Shown piece after piece: positions 9,081 to 18,164 of a stretch of 64,000 bases of DNA. Source of the stretch: Draconibacterium orientale (GTDB taxonomy: Bacteria; Bacteroidota; Bacteroidia; Bacteroidales; Prolixibacteraceae); assembly GCF_000626635.1 (NCBI RefSeq), contig NZ_CP007451.1:1922001-1986000 (forward strand), read 5' to 3'. The notes under the pieces were generated by a model. It worked only from the letters and a program-made list of their open reading frames with translations. It made no database searches and had not been told where the DNA came from. A program made the position numbers and the translations under genes. Positions within the stretch are counted from its first letter, which is position 1; each line of letters starts with the position of its first letter.

Positions 9081-10154
9081 TTATTTTTCTATGAATTTTA
9101 CTTCGAATAACATTGGCCACAGTTTTCCGGTAACAAACATGCGGTCGTTTTCGGCATCGTAGGCAATTCCGTTTAACACATCAATGCGGTCGCTCGCCTG
9201 GTGATACATATCGATTAAACCTTCCATGTTTATTTCTTCCAGAACTTTACCGGTTTTGGCATCAATTTTAACAATAAAGTTGGTGGTATAAATGTTGGCG
9301 TAAATAATTCCGTCAATGTATTCCAGCTCATTCAGAACATTCATATTTCCGCGGTTATTGGCCACTTGAACGGTTTTTACAATTGAAAAATCATCCGGAT
9401 TCAACCATGTTAAAACATTGGTTCCATCACTCATAATCAGGTTGGTTCCATCGTTTGTCAATCCCCATCCCTGCTCCGATTTGTAAGTAAAACTGTCGAT
9501 TACGGCAAAGGTTTCCAGGTCGTAAACAAAACCTTTTTTGGCATGGTAAGTAAGCTGGTAAATTTTACCGTTTAACAGGGTTATTCCTTCGCCAAAATAC
9601 TTGTCTTCCATGTCAACAGATTGAAGAGGCTTACCGGTTTTAATGTCAATTTTCATTAATTTCGAATGGCCGGTTTCACCTGTTCCTTCGTACAAATAAC
9701 CATTGTAATATTCCAATCCCTGGGTGTAGGAAGTTTTTAAATGCGGATACTTTTCAATTACCTGGTAAGTGAGTTGTTTTGGGGCAATATCCGAGATTAC
9801 ATTAATCGTTTTTGTTCGGCTGTTTTTTAATCCGTCGTTTTTTTCAGCATCTACTTTAAAACTGGTGTTTCCAACCTGATCCAGTTCCACACCGGCAATT
9901 TCAAAATTCAGCTCGTTGCTTTCTTTCAGTAATTCGCCTTCGTAGTAAACTTTTACCGATTTTAGCTCGCCGTCGCGCAGTTTGGTTTTAATCTCTAAAG
10001 TTACTTTATCGCCTGAGGTGTATAGTTGTTTACCCGGTTTTATACTAATGCTACTCACCGGTTTTCGCGGGCGTTTGTTCGATTTATTCGAGCACGAAAA
10101 AAAACTCACAAGCAAACAAAATATAAGTACTATCGGGAAAAGATTTCGCTTCAT
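9081..10154 (-). CDS. Glutaminyl-peptide cyclotransferase, lipoprotein (PF05096 type)
   Basis: 357 aa. Signal peptide with lipobox LLVSFFSC (Cys about residue 21) predicts a lipoprotein. Residues 40-120 look like an Ig-like or PKD-type domain; residues 130-357 form a beta-propeller with the glutamine cyclotransferase signature SYTQGLEYYNGYLYEGTGETGHSKL and NELEYIDGIIYANIY. The family converts N-terminal glutamine to pyroglutamate. It is transcribed alone, towards ruvB, with the repeat element between them. Confidence 0.88.
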   Translation of the reverse strand: MKRNLFPIVLIFCLLVSFFSCSNKSNKRPRKPVSSISIKPGKQLYTSGDKVTLEIKTKLRDGELKSVKVYYEGELLKESNELNFEIAGVELDQVGNTSFKVDAEKNDGLKNSRTKTINVISDIAPKQLTYQVIEKYPHLKTSYTQGLEYYNGYLYEGTGETGHSKLMKIDIKTGKPLQSVDMEDKYFGEGITLLNGKIYQLTYHAKKGFVYDLETFAVIDSFTYKSEQGWGLTNDGTNLIMSDGTNVLTWLNPDDFSIVKTVQVANNRGNMNVLNELEYIDGIIYANIYTTNFIVKIDAKTGKVLEEINMEGLIDMYHQASDRIDVLNGIAYDAENDRMFVTGKLWPMLFEVKFIEK

Positions 10155-10233
10155 TACACAGTAATTTTTGATTTCAAAGATAAAACATATTGTAAAAGAT
10201 TCTTTTGTAGAAAAGCATCAACGCAAATGATTT

Positions 10234-10241
10234 TATCTTTG
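10234..10241 (+). promoter_or_regulatory. Putative -7 box (TATCTTTG) for the flippase gene
   Basis: TATCTTTG matches the Bacteroidota -7 consensus TAnnTTTG and lies 16 bases before the TTG start at 10258, giving a short leader. A -33 element was not clear. Confidence 0.4.
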
Positions 10242-10257
10242 CCTAAAAATTCAACAA

Positions 10258-11742
10258 TTGAATCCTTTTAAGAAATTAGCAAGCGATACAGCTATTTACG
10301 GGGTAAGCAGCATTGTGGGCCGCTTTTTAAACTGGTGGCTTGTCCCCTATTATTCGTTTATGTTTTTGCCGGGCGAGTATGGCGTGGTAACCAACATGTA
10401 CGCTTATGTGGCATTTTTACTGGTGTTACTCACCTACGGAATGGAAACCTCGTATTTCCGTTTTGCCTCGAAAAGCGACGAACCCGAAAAAGTGTATTCC
10501 ACATCGATGGTATCCTTGTTTTTTACCACTTTTTCGTTTGTGTTGCTGGCGGCAGCTTTTCGAAATGAAATAGCTGCCTGGATTCAATATCCCGATCACC
10601 CGGAGTACATTTTGTGGTTTGCCATAATTTTAGGTGTCGATGCGTTTACAGCCATTCCTTTTGCACGGCTCCGTTTAAAGAACCGGCCTATAAAATTTGC
10701 CTTTATTAAACTCGTTAACATTGGTTTTAATATTGGTTTTAACCTGTTCTTTATTTCGTTGTGCCCAAGGATTTTAGCTAATAATCCCGATTCAATAATT
10801 TCAACTATTTATTCAGCCGATATCGGTGTGGGTTATGTCTTTATTTCCAATTTGCTGGCTTCGCTGATTACCTTGGTTTTACTGCTTCCCGAAATCTTCA
10901 GAATCTCCTTTCAGTTTGACAAGAAGCTGCTAAAACAAATGTTGAGTTATGGTTTCCCGATTTTGATAGTTGGATTGACCGGAATGGTGAATCAGAATAT
11001 CGATAAAGTGCTGATTCCGTTTTTGGTGCCTGAGAATCAGGATCCGATGTTTCAACTTGGTATTTACGGTGCCAACTACAAACTGGCGGTGCTGATGAAT
11101 ATGTTTATTCAGGCGTTCCGATATGCATTCGAACCTTTCTTTTTTGCCCGCGAAGGATCAAAAGACGACCCAAAAATATATGCCGTTGTAATGAAATACT
11201 TTGTCATTTTCGGACTAATCATTTTCATCGGAATGGTATTGTTTATCGATGTGCTAAAAGGTATTGTCGATGCGCAGTACCACGAGGGATTAAAAGTGGT
11301 GCCCATTGTATTAATGGCCAACCTTTTTTACGGTATGTATTTTACGCTATCGTTATGGTATAAACTAACCGACAAAACGCGATACGGTGCTTATATGGCT
11401 CTAATTGGTGCCACAATTACGCTGGTTTTAAACTTTGCCTTGATTCCGGTAATGGGTTATATGGGATCGGCAATTGCAGTGTTTGTCTGCTTTTTGGTTA
11501 TGCTGGTCATCTCCTATTTTCTGGGGCAAAAACATTTTCCGGTGCCTTACGATCTCAAACGCATAGGCAGCTATTTTTTGGCGGCCATGGTAATTGTGAG
11601 TATCGCTCAATTTACGCTCGATTTACAGGTAATACTTAAATATTCAATCAATTTAGTGTTAGCACTGGCTTTTATTGTGCTGGTTTTTAAATGGGAAATA
11701 AACGAATTAAAGCGATTTATACCCTTTATAAATAAGTCGTAA
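10258..11742 (+). CDS. Polysaccharide/lipid-linked oligosaccharide flippase (Wzx/MurJ-like MOP family)
   Basis: 494 aa with about 12-14 hydrophobic segments across the whole length. The N terminus MNPFKKLASDTAIYGVSSIVGRFLNWWLVP and the inner repeat LLKQMLSYGFPILIVGLTGMVNQNIDKVLIP are typical of the Bacteroidota oligosaccharide flippase family. Such proteins move lipid-linked sugars across the inner membrane. The substrate cannot be told from sequence, and no glycosyltransferase genes are adjacent. The start is TTG; no earlier in-frame ATG fits. Confidence 0.85.
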   Translation: MNPFKKLASDTAIYGVSSIVGRFLNWWLVPYYSFMFLPGEYGVVTNMYAYVAFLLVLLTYGMETSYFRFASKSDEPEKVYSTSMVSLFFTTFSFVLLAAAFRNEIAAWIQYPDHPEYILWFAIILGVDAFTAIPFARLRLKNRPIKFAFIKLVNIGFNIGFNLFFISLCPRILANNPDSIISTIYSADIGVGYVFISNLLASLITLVLLLPEIFRISFQFDKKLLKQMLSYGFPILIVGLTGMVNQNIDKVLIPFLVPENQDPMFQLGIYGANYKLAVLMNMFIQAFRYAFEPFFFAREGSKDDPKIYAVVMKYFVIFGLIIFIGMVLFIDVLKGIVDAQYHEGLKVVPIVLMANLFYGMYFTLSLWYKLTDKTRYGAYMALIGATITLVLNFALIPVMGYMGSAIAVFVCFLVMLVISYFLGQKHFPVPYDLKRIGSYFLAAMVIVSIAQFTLDLQVILKYSINLVLALAFIVLVFKWEINELKRFIPFINKS

Positions 11743-11854
11743 TAGGAAGAATATTAATTGGTTACAACTGGTTTTATTCGCTGTTGTTTTCTCCTCATTC
11801 AACAAATATTAGGAATAAATGAAATAAATATCAAAAAGTATTAATTTTGCACAA

Positions 11855-12307
11855 ATGAAGAATTTAGAGGGAAAAGTAATAGCGTTGGCAAGCGACCATG
11901 CCGGATTTGCAAAAAAACAGGTAATTATCAAATTTTTGAGTGATAACAATATCGCTTTCAAAGATTTTGGATGTTACACCGACGAAAGCGTGGACTACCC
12001 TGTTTATGCTCATAAAATGGGTGAAGCCATTGAAAGCGGTGAATACGAAATTGGTATAACTTTTTGTGGAAGTGGCCAGGGAATTAGTATTGCTGCAAAC
12101 AAACATCAGGGCGTACGTTCGGCGGTTTGCTGGAAAGAAGAAATTGCTGCATTGGCGCGTCAGCACAACAATGCAAATGTGTGTGCAGTGCCCGGTCGTT
12201 TTGTAAGCGATGAAGAAGCCATTGCTATTGTTTCAACTTTTCTGAACGAAGATTTTGAAGGCGGACGACATGCCCGCAGAGTAGATATGATTCCTCTTGA
12301 GAAATAA
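11855..12307 (+). CDS. rpiB: Ribose 5-phosphate isomerase B
   Basis: Interconverts ribose 5-phosphate and ribulose 5-phosphate in the pentose phosphate pathway. The 150-aa protein has ASDHAGFAKK near the N terminus, GCYTDESVDYP, the catalytic-region CGSGQGISIAANKHQGVRSA and the NNANV stretch. A TAATTTTG box at 11842-11849 just before the ATG could be a -7 element for a nearly leaderless mRNA. Its stop abuts the ATG of the next gene (TAAATG), so lutB is co-transcribed. Confidence 0.95.
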   Translation: MKNLEGKVIALASDHAGFAKKQVIIKFLSDNNIAFKDFGCYTDESVDYPVYAHKMGEAIESGEYEIGITFCGSGQGISIAANKHQGVRSAVCWKEEIAALARQHNNANVCAVPGRFVSDEEAIAIVSTFLNEDFEGGRHARRVDMIPLEK

Positions 12308-13675
12308 ATGACAGCGCATAAAAAAATATTTCTGAAGGATTCGAAAATTGCTTTTGATAAAAAACACCGGAAGACCTTAAATTTTAATATTTCGAAATAC
12401 GACGAAGCCGTTGCCAAAGGCAAACTTCGTTACCGGAATATGGATTTGGCCAAACACCGTGCTTCTTATCTCAAAAAGAAAGTAGTTTCCAATCTTGCGC
12501 ATTATCTCGAAACATTTGAAACCAATGCCAAAAACAATGGAATTGAGGTCGTTTGGGCACGCAACGGCAACGAAGCTTTTTCGGAAATCATAAAAATTCT
12601 GACCGAAAATGAGGCAAAGCTTTTGGTGAAAAGCAAGTCGATGATTTCGGAAGAAATTGAACTGAACGAAAATCTGGAGAAAGCTGGTTTCGAGCCGGTT
12701 GAAACCGATCTGGGAGAATTTATCGTTCAGGTGGCCGGTGAAAAACCGTATCATATTTTAACGCCGGCAATGCATAAATCGAAAGAAGATGTTGCCGAGC
12801 TTTTTCACGAAAAATTTCAAACTCCCGAGGATTCAACACCAACAGAATTAACCAATTTTGTTCGAAAAGTATTGCGCGAAAAATTCACTTCGGCAGAAGT
12901 TGGAGTAACGGGTGCTAATTTTTTGGTGGCCGATGTTGGTGGAGTGGCACTTACCGAAAACGAAGGCAACGGTTTTATGTCGGTAGCCTTCCCGAAAGTG
13001 CATATTGTAATTGCCGGAATTGAAAAACTGATTCCGTCGATTGGCGATTTGCAGCTGATGTTTCCCTTGCTTTCAGCCTTGGGAACCGGACAACAGGTTA
13101 CAGTGTACAATTCGCTGATAACCGGCCCAAAACGCGCTAATGAAGCCAACGGACCGGAGAAAATGGTGGTGGTTTTGCTCGATAATAACCGCACAAAAAT
13201 TGCTGCAGAGCCAAAACATGTCGACGCGCTGAAATGTATTCGCTGCGGTGCTTGTTTAAACGCCTGCCCTATTTATAAAAATGTGGGTGGATACACTTAC
13301 AACACCACTTACAGCGGCCCCATCGGATCGGTAATAACGCCTTTTATGAAAGGCTTTGATAAATACAATCATTTAAGTTTTGCCTGCACGGTTTGCGGGG
13401 CTTGCACCAATGTTTGCCCGGTAAAAATTCCGCTGCACGACTTGTTGCTTTTAAACCGAAAAATTGCGGTTGACGAAAACCACGGAACTTTCGCCTGGAA
13501 TAAGGGAATGAAAGCATACGAATGGGCATTTAAAAAACGAAAAAACCTCGATCGGGTAAACGGGAAAGTAAAAAATACGCTGCTAAAAGCCAACAAAAAT
13601 GTATTGGGAAAACAAAAGAAGTTTCCTGCTTTTGCAGAGCAATCATACAGTAAAACAATCTTAAAGTTAAAATAG
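12308..13675 (+). CDS. lutB: LutB-like lactate utilisation iron-sulfur protein
   Basis: 455 aa. An N-terminal LUD domain (about 70-300) is followed by two ferredoxin-type motifs, CIRCGACLNACPIY and CTVCGACTNVCPV, and a C-terminal tail as in LutB/YkgF. LutABC oxidises L-lactate to pyruvate. LutA and LutC are not in the flanking sequence, so they must be elsewhere or this protein acts alone. It starts directly after rpiB and ends directly before an Rrf2 regulator, so the three genes look like one unit. Confidence 0.88.
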   Translation: MTAHKKIFLKDSKIAFDKKHRKTLNFNISKYDEAVAKGKLRYRNMDLAKHRASYLKKKVVSNLAHYLETFETNAKNNGIEVVWARNGNEAFSEIIKILTENEAKLLVKSKSMISEEIELNENLEKAGFEPVETDLGEFIVQVAGEKPYHILTPAMHKSKEDVAELFHEKFQTPEDSTPTELTNFVRKVLREKFTSAEVGVTGANFLVADVGGVALTENEGNGFMSVAFPKVHIVIAGIEKLIPSIGDLQLMFPLLSALGTGQQVTVYNSLITGPKRANEANGPEKMVVVLLDNNRTKIAAEPKHVDALKCIRCGACLNACPIYKNVGGYTYNTTYSGPIGSVITPFMKGFDKYNHLSFACTVCGACTNVCPVKIPLHDLLLLNRKIAVDENHGTFAWNKGMKAYEWAFKKRKNLDRVNGKVKNTLLKANKNVLGKQKKFPAFAEQSYSKTILKLK

Positions 13676-14119
13676 ATGCTATCGAATACATGCAAATATG
13701 CACTCAGAGCGTTGATTTATCTCGGTAAATTTTCGAAAGAAGACAAGCGCGTTGGAATCAAAAAAATCTCGGAAGATTTGGGTTTATCGTCACCGTTTTT
13801 AGGAAAAATCCTGCAAAACCTGGTAAAACAAAAATTGCTGGTTTCAACAAAGGGACCGAATGGCGGTTTTTCACTTTCGCGCGATGCGTCTGAAATTTCG
13901 TTGTGGGACATTGTAATTAAAGTTGATGGCGAAGAGTTTTTCACCAACTGCCTGATCAGTTTAGAGCCGTGTAAAACACACGATCCGTCGAAACCACTTT
14001 GTCCGGTACACGCACAATACGAAAAGTTACGTCAGGATATTTCGCATTTTTACAAAACCACTTCGTTGGAAACGATTGGAAAAGACATCGACAAATACGA
14101 AGATCTGGTAAAACTATAG
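13676..14119 (+). CDS. Rrf2 family transcriptional regulator
   Basis: 147 aa. An N-terminal winged helix (CKYALRALIYLGK, then KKISEDLGLSSPFLGKILQNLVKQKLL and KGPNGGFSLSR) is characteristic of Rrf2/IscR/NsrR. Three cysteines (C942-region motif NCLISLEPC...LCPVH) lie where these regulators often bind an Fe-S cluster. It abuts lutB (TAGATG), so it may control that operon in response to iron-sulfur or redox state. The target is inferred from position only. Confidence 0.9.
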   Translation: MLSNTCKYALRALIYLGKFSKEDKRVGIKKISEDLGLSSPFLGKILQNLVKQKLLVSTKGPNGGFSLSRDASEISLWDIVIKVDGEEFFTNCLISLEPCKTHDPSKPLCPVHAQYEKLRQDISHFYKTTSLETIGKDIDKYEDLVKL

Positions 14120-14146
14120 TGCAGGAGAAACTCTAATCGCGGAAGA

Positions 14147-14524
14147 TTAAAAAAAGCGTTCCAGCCACTTTTTATTTACAAAGAGGGCATAAAAAAAGGT
14201 GGCAAACGATAAACCGGCGGCATTGGCCCAAAGGTCGTAAACATCGCTGTGGCGGCTTGGCGATATTTTTTGCTGAACGTATTCAAGCACAATGGCAGCA
14301 ACAAATGTCAACAGCGGTGTCCAGAAATAAAAGTTTGGAGTAAACTGTTTTACCGGCCTGAAGCTGAGCATACAAAGGATAAAAAACATCCCGAAATGAA
14401 CGATTTTATCGAAATTCGGAATTTGTAAAAATGGTTTGCTTGGTAGTTGGCTTGCCGGCACAAAAAGCAGGTAAAGCATTATAATAAACCAAATTGCAAG
14501 TCTCCAGTAGGGATCTATCTTCAT
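14147..14524 (-). CDS. VanZ-like family membrane protein
   Basis: 125 aa with about four hydrophobic helices. The pattern PFLQIPNFDKIVHFGMFFILCML followed by LEYVQQKISPSRHSDVYDLWANAAGLSFA is that of VanZ-like proteins (D-K-x-x-H and the R-x-x-x-x-x-D-x-x-N-x-x-G motif). The biochemical role of stand-alone VanZ proteins is not established. It is convergent with the Rrf2 gene and divergent from hemW. Confidence 0.8.
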   Translation of the reverse strand: MKIDPYWRLAIWFIIMLYLLFVPASQLPSKPFLQIPNFDKIVHFGMFFILCMLSFRPVKQFTPNFYFWTPLLTFVAAIVLEYVQQKISPSRHSDVYDLWANAAGLSFATFFYALFVNKKWLERFF

Positions 14525-14563
14525 GTTTTCAATTGTTTAAATCTAAATTTTTCAGGTCTCGTA

Positions 14564-15691
14564 ATGGCAGGTATTTACATTCATATTCCTTTCTGTCGTC
14601 AGAAATGTTATTACTGCGATTTCTACAAAACGGTAAATACTTCGTTGCAGCACGATTTTATCAGCGCCCTGAAAAACGAGGCTAAAGTACGTAAAAACTA
14701 CTTGAACGACGAAACGGTTGAAACCATATATTTTGGCGGTGGTACTCCGTCGGTGCTTACGGCGCCCGAAATAGCCGAAATACTGGCCGTGCTGAATGAT
14801 GAATTTAAAGTTAATTCGGATGCCGAAATAACTTTTGAAGCCAACCCCGACGACTTGAGTAACGATTACCTGAAAGCCTTAAAACGAGAAGGAATAAATC
14901 GATTAAGTATCGGAATTCAGGCTTTTCAAAACCGGCATTTGGAAAAAATGAACCGCCGCCACAATGTTGCGCAGGCTGTTGAAGCCATTGAAAATGCAGC
15001 AAAAAACGGCTTCACGAATTTAAGTGCCGATTTGATTTACGGTCTCCCCGATTTAACGCCAAAAGAATGGGAAGAAAGTTTGAACCAGATGTTCAGGCTC
15101 CCGGTAAAACACCTGTCGGCCTATCATTTAACCTATCACGAAGGAACCGCCTTTTACACCTGGCTAAAAAAAGGAACATTAAAAGAGCTGAAAGAAGCTG
15201 AAAGTGTTGCGCAGTTTAACACACTGGTAGATCTGTCGATTGCCAATGGTTTCGAGCATTACGAAATTTCAAACCTGGCAAAAGACCAACTTTATTCGCG
15301 CCACAACACAGCCTACTGGATGGGCACCAAATACCTGGGACTGGGACCATCGGCACATTCGTTCGATGGTGTTTCGCGGCGCTGGAACGACTCCAGCGTT
15401 GAGGCTTACATAAAAGCACAGGCCAACAATCAAACCTATTTCGAGGAAGAAAAACTGAGCGAAAACGATCAGTACAACGAGTACATTTTAACGCGCATTC
15501 GCACCAAATGGGGCGTATCGGAAAGGGAGTTGGAGAAACGTTTTGGCTCTGAAAAGGCCAACTACTTTTCCCGTCAGTTGGCCAGATACAACAATACCGG
15601 TGTACTGCAAATCAACAACGAAACTATTACACTCACCCGAAAAGGGCTTTTTGTTTCCGACGAGATCATGGCTGATCTCATGATTATATAG
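14564..15691 (+). CDS. hemW: Radical SAM haem chaperone HemW
   Basis: 375 aa. The radical SAM motif PFCRQKCYYCDFY (CxxxCxxC) is near the N terminus, then FGGGTPSVL, FEANPDD, RLSIGIQAFQ and the HemW C-terminal domain. HemW-type proteins resemble HemN but lack its full substrate pocket and are thought to insert haem. Start chosen at ATG 14564 (MAGIYIHIPFC). An upstream in-frame ATG at 14447 would add 39 residues lying inside the VanZ gene, with no family support. Confidence 0.93.
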   Translation: MAGIYIHIPFCRQKCYYCDFYKTVNTSLQHDFISALKNEAKVRKNYLNDETVETIYFGGGTPSVLTAPEIAEILAVLNDEFKVNSDAEITFEANPDDLSNDYLKALKREGINRLSIGIQAFQNRHLEKMNRRHNVAQAVEAIENAAKNGFTNLSADLIYGLPDLTPKEWEESLNQMFRLPVKHLSAYHLTYHEGTAFYTWLKKGTLKELKEAESVAQFNTLVDLSIANGFEHYEISNLAKDQLYSRHNTAYWMGTKYLGLGPSAHSFDGVSRRWNDSSVEAYIKAQANNQTYFEEEKLSENDQYNEYILTRIRTKWGVSERELEKRFGSEKANYFSRQLARYNNTGVLQINNETITLTRKGLFVSDEIMADLMII

Positions 15692-15698
15692 TCTTTGC

Positions 15699-15804
15699 AA
15701 GAAAGCGCCAAATGCTGCGTTACTCTCGGTTTGAAAACGGTCGATTACGAAAGTAAACTCCCTGATTTCCAAACCTTCGAAAGCCTTGCCTTTGACGCTT
15801 TCTT
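15699..15804. repeat. Inverted repeat pair downstream of hemW
   Basis: AAGAAAGCGCCAAA (15699-15712) and TTTGACGCTTTCTT (15791-15804) pair with one mismatch over 14 bases, 78 bases apart. The enclosed DNA has no ORF. The rest of the 264-bp gap up to dut shows nothing else I can assign. It may be a small hairpin element or a weak transcription end. Confidence 0.45.
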
Positions 15805-15958
15805 ATCAAAGCCAAAGAAATAGCTGAGTTTTCTGGTAGGCACTATATAATTGTTATCCAAATAGTTGATTCAGTTCTTCACAATCATAAATCTTGTTAA
15901 ACCTACTGAATGGACGCATTATTTATCTATCTTAGCGGTTCTTTAAAAAAACAGATTG

Positions 15959-16393
15959 ATGCAGGTTAAAATCGTTAATAAATCAAAGAATGAACTACCG
16001 GCCTACAGTACCGCGTTTTCGGCCGGAATGGACTTACGCGCAAATCTTGATGAACCGGTGGTTTTAAAACCGCTTGAGCGGAAACTGATACCCACCGGAT
16101 TATTTATTGAATTGCCACAGGGTTACGAAGCCCAGGTACGTCCGCGTAGTGGTTTGGCTTTGAAAAAAGGAATTACGGTTTTAAATACGCCCGGAACAAT
16201 TGATGCCGATTATCGCGGAGAAATTGGCGTTATTCTCATCAACCTGTCACAAGAGGATTTTGTTATAGAGAACGGAGAACGCATTTGCCAAATGGTTATT
16301 GCCGCACACGAAACTGTGGAATGGGATTTGGTAGAAGTGTTGGAAGAAACAGAAAGAGGAGCAGGTGGCTTTGGCCACACCGGAAAACATTAA
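15959..16393 (+). CDS. dut: dUTP diphosphatase
   Basis: Trimeric dUTPase; hydrolyses dUTP to dUMP and PPi. All five motifs are visible in the 144-aa protein: AGMDLRA (1), PRSGLALK (2), [13 protein letters not shown] (3), GERICQMVI (4), and the C-terminal [10 protein letters not shown] (5). ATG at 15959 is preferred; a TTG at 15956 would add one residue. The stop is one base from the start of the TPR lipoprotein, so this is the first gene of a four-gene operon. Confidence 0.96.
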   Translation: MQVKIVNKSKNELPAYSTAFSAGMDLRANLDEPVVLKPLERKLIPTGLFIELPQGYEAQVRPRSGLALKKGITVLNTPGTIDADYRGEIGVILINLSQEDFVIENGERICQMVIAAHETVEWDLVEVLEETERGAGGFGHTGKH

Positions 16394-16394
16394 C

Positions 16395-18158
16395 ATGAAG
16401 AGAATTTTTATAAAGGGACTTGGTATTGCAGCATTTTCGCTGGCTTTGGTGTCTTGTTCAGGACCCAAACAGCTTACCGAACAGGAAGTGGCTAAAGCTG
16501 CAATTGATACACCCACTACCGAATTGGTAGATCAAAAACAGATGGAATTTGAGTACCTTTTTGTGGAGGCGCTAAAACAGAAAATGTTTGGCAACGCACA
16601 AAAAGCTATTCAGTTGTTGTCGAGTTGTTTGGAGATTGATCCGAACGCTTCGTCAGCCATGTACGAGTTGGCAAATATTCACGCTGCAAATAACGATTTT
16701 ACCAGTGCTTCGTTGCTGCTGGAAAAAGCCATCAGCATAAACCCTGATAACAAGTGGTACAAACTGTTGCTGGCACAAATTTATCAGCAAACACGAAAGT
16801 ATTCTGAAGCCGCCGATCTTTATGCCGAGCTGGTGCAAAAAGAGCCGGAAAACCTGGAATACATTTACATGAATGCTGCGCTGCTGGCCACTGCACAACG
16901 TTACGATGAAGCTATTGCGGCTTACGAACGCATGGAAAAAGAAACAGGCATTAACGAGCAGATTTCGGTGGCCAAACAACAGATTTATGTATCGATAGGG
17001 AAGGTTGACAAAGCCTTTGAAGAGATTTATAAACTGATTGAAAACGATCCGAACGAAGCAAAATATTACGGCTTGCTGGCCGATTTGTATCAGAGCCAGG
17101 GCGATGCGGAAAATGCTTTGGCCAACTACAAAAAGATTCAGGAAATGGATCCTGAAAATGGTTTTGTACACTTTTCGCTGGCCAATTATTACCTCGAAAA
17201 TGGTGACGCTGAAAAATCGTTCGAAGAAACAAAAGCCGGTTTTGAAAGCGATGCAGTTGATATTCAAACAAAAATGCAGCTGTATATGATGTTAACAGCC
17301 AATCCGGCACAGTCGCATCTTAACGAACAACAGCGCGATGAATTGATTGCCATTTTGCTTGAAAAACATGCTGATGAATCCTTGGTTCACACCATCCAAG
17401 CCGAATCGTTACTGAAAGAAAATAAATTGGCTGAGGGACGCGTAGCCTTGCTAAAAGCCATTGAAATAGAACCCAACGATTATATGGTTTGGGAACGGAT
17501 AATGTACATCGACAACGACTTGCAACAGTGGGATAAATTGTATGAACATACCGGGCAGATCATCGAATTATTTCCGAATCAGCCGCAGGGATATTTCTTT
17601 AAAGCCATTGCCTGTGTTCAGTTGGAAAAATTCGACGAAACCATTGAACTAAGCGAAGAAGGAATGGATTACGTGGTTGAAAATCCACAACTGGAAGCCA
17701 ATTTCTTAATGCTCAAAGGCGAGGCCGTTTACAAAAACGGAAATAAAACCGAAGCCTTCAAAATATTTGATAAAGCGGTTCAGATCGATCCGGATAACTA
17801 TCTTACGCTAAACAATTACGCGTACTATTTATCAGTTGACGGCATTGAGCTCGACAAAGCCGAACGTATGAGTGGCAGAGTGGTTGAACGTTTCCCGGAT
17901 AATGCAACGTATCTGGATACACATGCCTGGGTGCTGTTTAAAAAGGGCGAATATACACTGGCCAAATTTTACATGGATTCGGCGATAAAAAACAGCGAGG
18001 ATGAAAGTGATACTTTGCTGGAACATTACGGCGATATTTTGTACAAAACCGGCAAAGTTGACAAGGCTGTAGAGTACTGGAAAAAGGCAAAAGAGAGTGG
18101 TAGCGAGTCGGAAACTCTGGATCGCAAAATTGCAGAGAAAAAATACATTGAAGAGTAG
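16395..18158 (+). CDS. Tetratricopeptide repeat lipoprotein
   Basis: 587 aa from ATG 16395 (MKRIFIKGLGIAAF). The lipobox LALVSCSG puts Cys near residue 20. The remainder is a chain of about a dozen TPR-like helical pairs (for example AMYELANIHAANNDFTSAS, AKYYGLLADLYQSQGDAE, YLTLNNYAYYLSVDG). It sits in dut-TPR-DUF4292-EnvC, an arrangement I recognise from other Bacteroidota, so an envelope assembly role with the next two genes is likely. The longer frame from 16365 overlaps dut and lacks a signal peptide start. Confidence 0.85.
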   Translation: MKRIFIKGLGIAAFSLALVSCSGPKQLTEQEVAKAAIDTPTTELVDQKQMEFEYLFVEALKQKMFGNAQKAIQLLSSCLEIDPNASSAMYELANIHAANNDFTSASLLLEKAISINPDNKWYKLLLAQIYQQTRKYSEAADLYAELVQKEPENLEYIYMNAALLATAQRYDEAIAAYERMEKETGINEQISVAKQQIYVSIGKVDKAFEEIYKLIENDPNEAKYYGLLADLYQSQGDAENALANYKKIQEMDPENGFVHFSLANYYLENGDAEKSFEETKAGFESDAVDIQTKMQLYMMLTANPAQSHLNEQQRDELIAILLEKHADESLVHTIQAESLLKENKLAEGRVALLKAIEIEPNDYMVWERIMYIDNDLQQWDKLYEHTGQIIELFPNQPQGYFFKAIACVQLEKFDETIELSEEGMDYVVENPQLEANFLMLKGEAVYKNGNKTEAFKIFDKAVQIDPDNYLTLNNYAYYLSVDGIELDKAERMSGRVVERFPDNATYLDTHAWVLFKKGEYTLAKFYMDSAIKNSEDESDTLLEHYGDILYKTGKVDKAVEYWKKAKESGSESETLDRKIAEKKYIEE

Positions 18159-18164
18159 TAGGCG

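Noticed and set aside
12308-14119. Complete lutABC operon
   Set aside because: Only the LutB-type gene is present; the neighbours are rpiB and an Rrf2 regulator.
14447-14563. 39-residue N-terminal extension of HemW
   Set aside because: It lies wholly within the divergent VanZ-like gene region, has no HemW similarity, and a good ATG starts MAGIYIHIPFC.
16653-17267. 204-aa minus-strand ORF within the TPR gene
   Set aside because: Antisense shadow of a repeat-rich, clearly coding gene; composition Phe/Cys/Gln-rich as expected for antisense.
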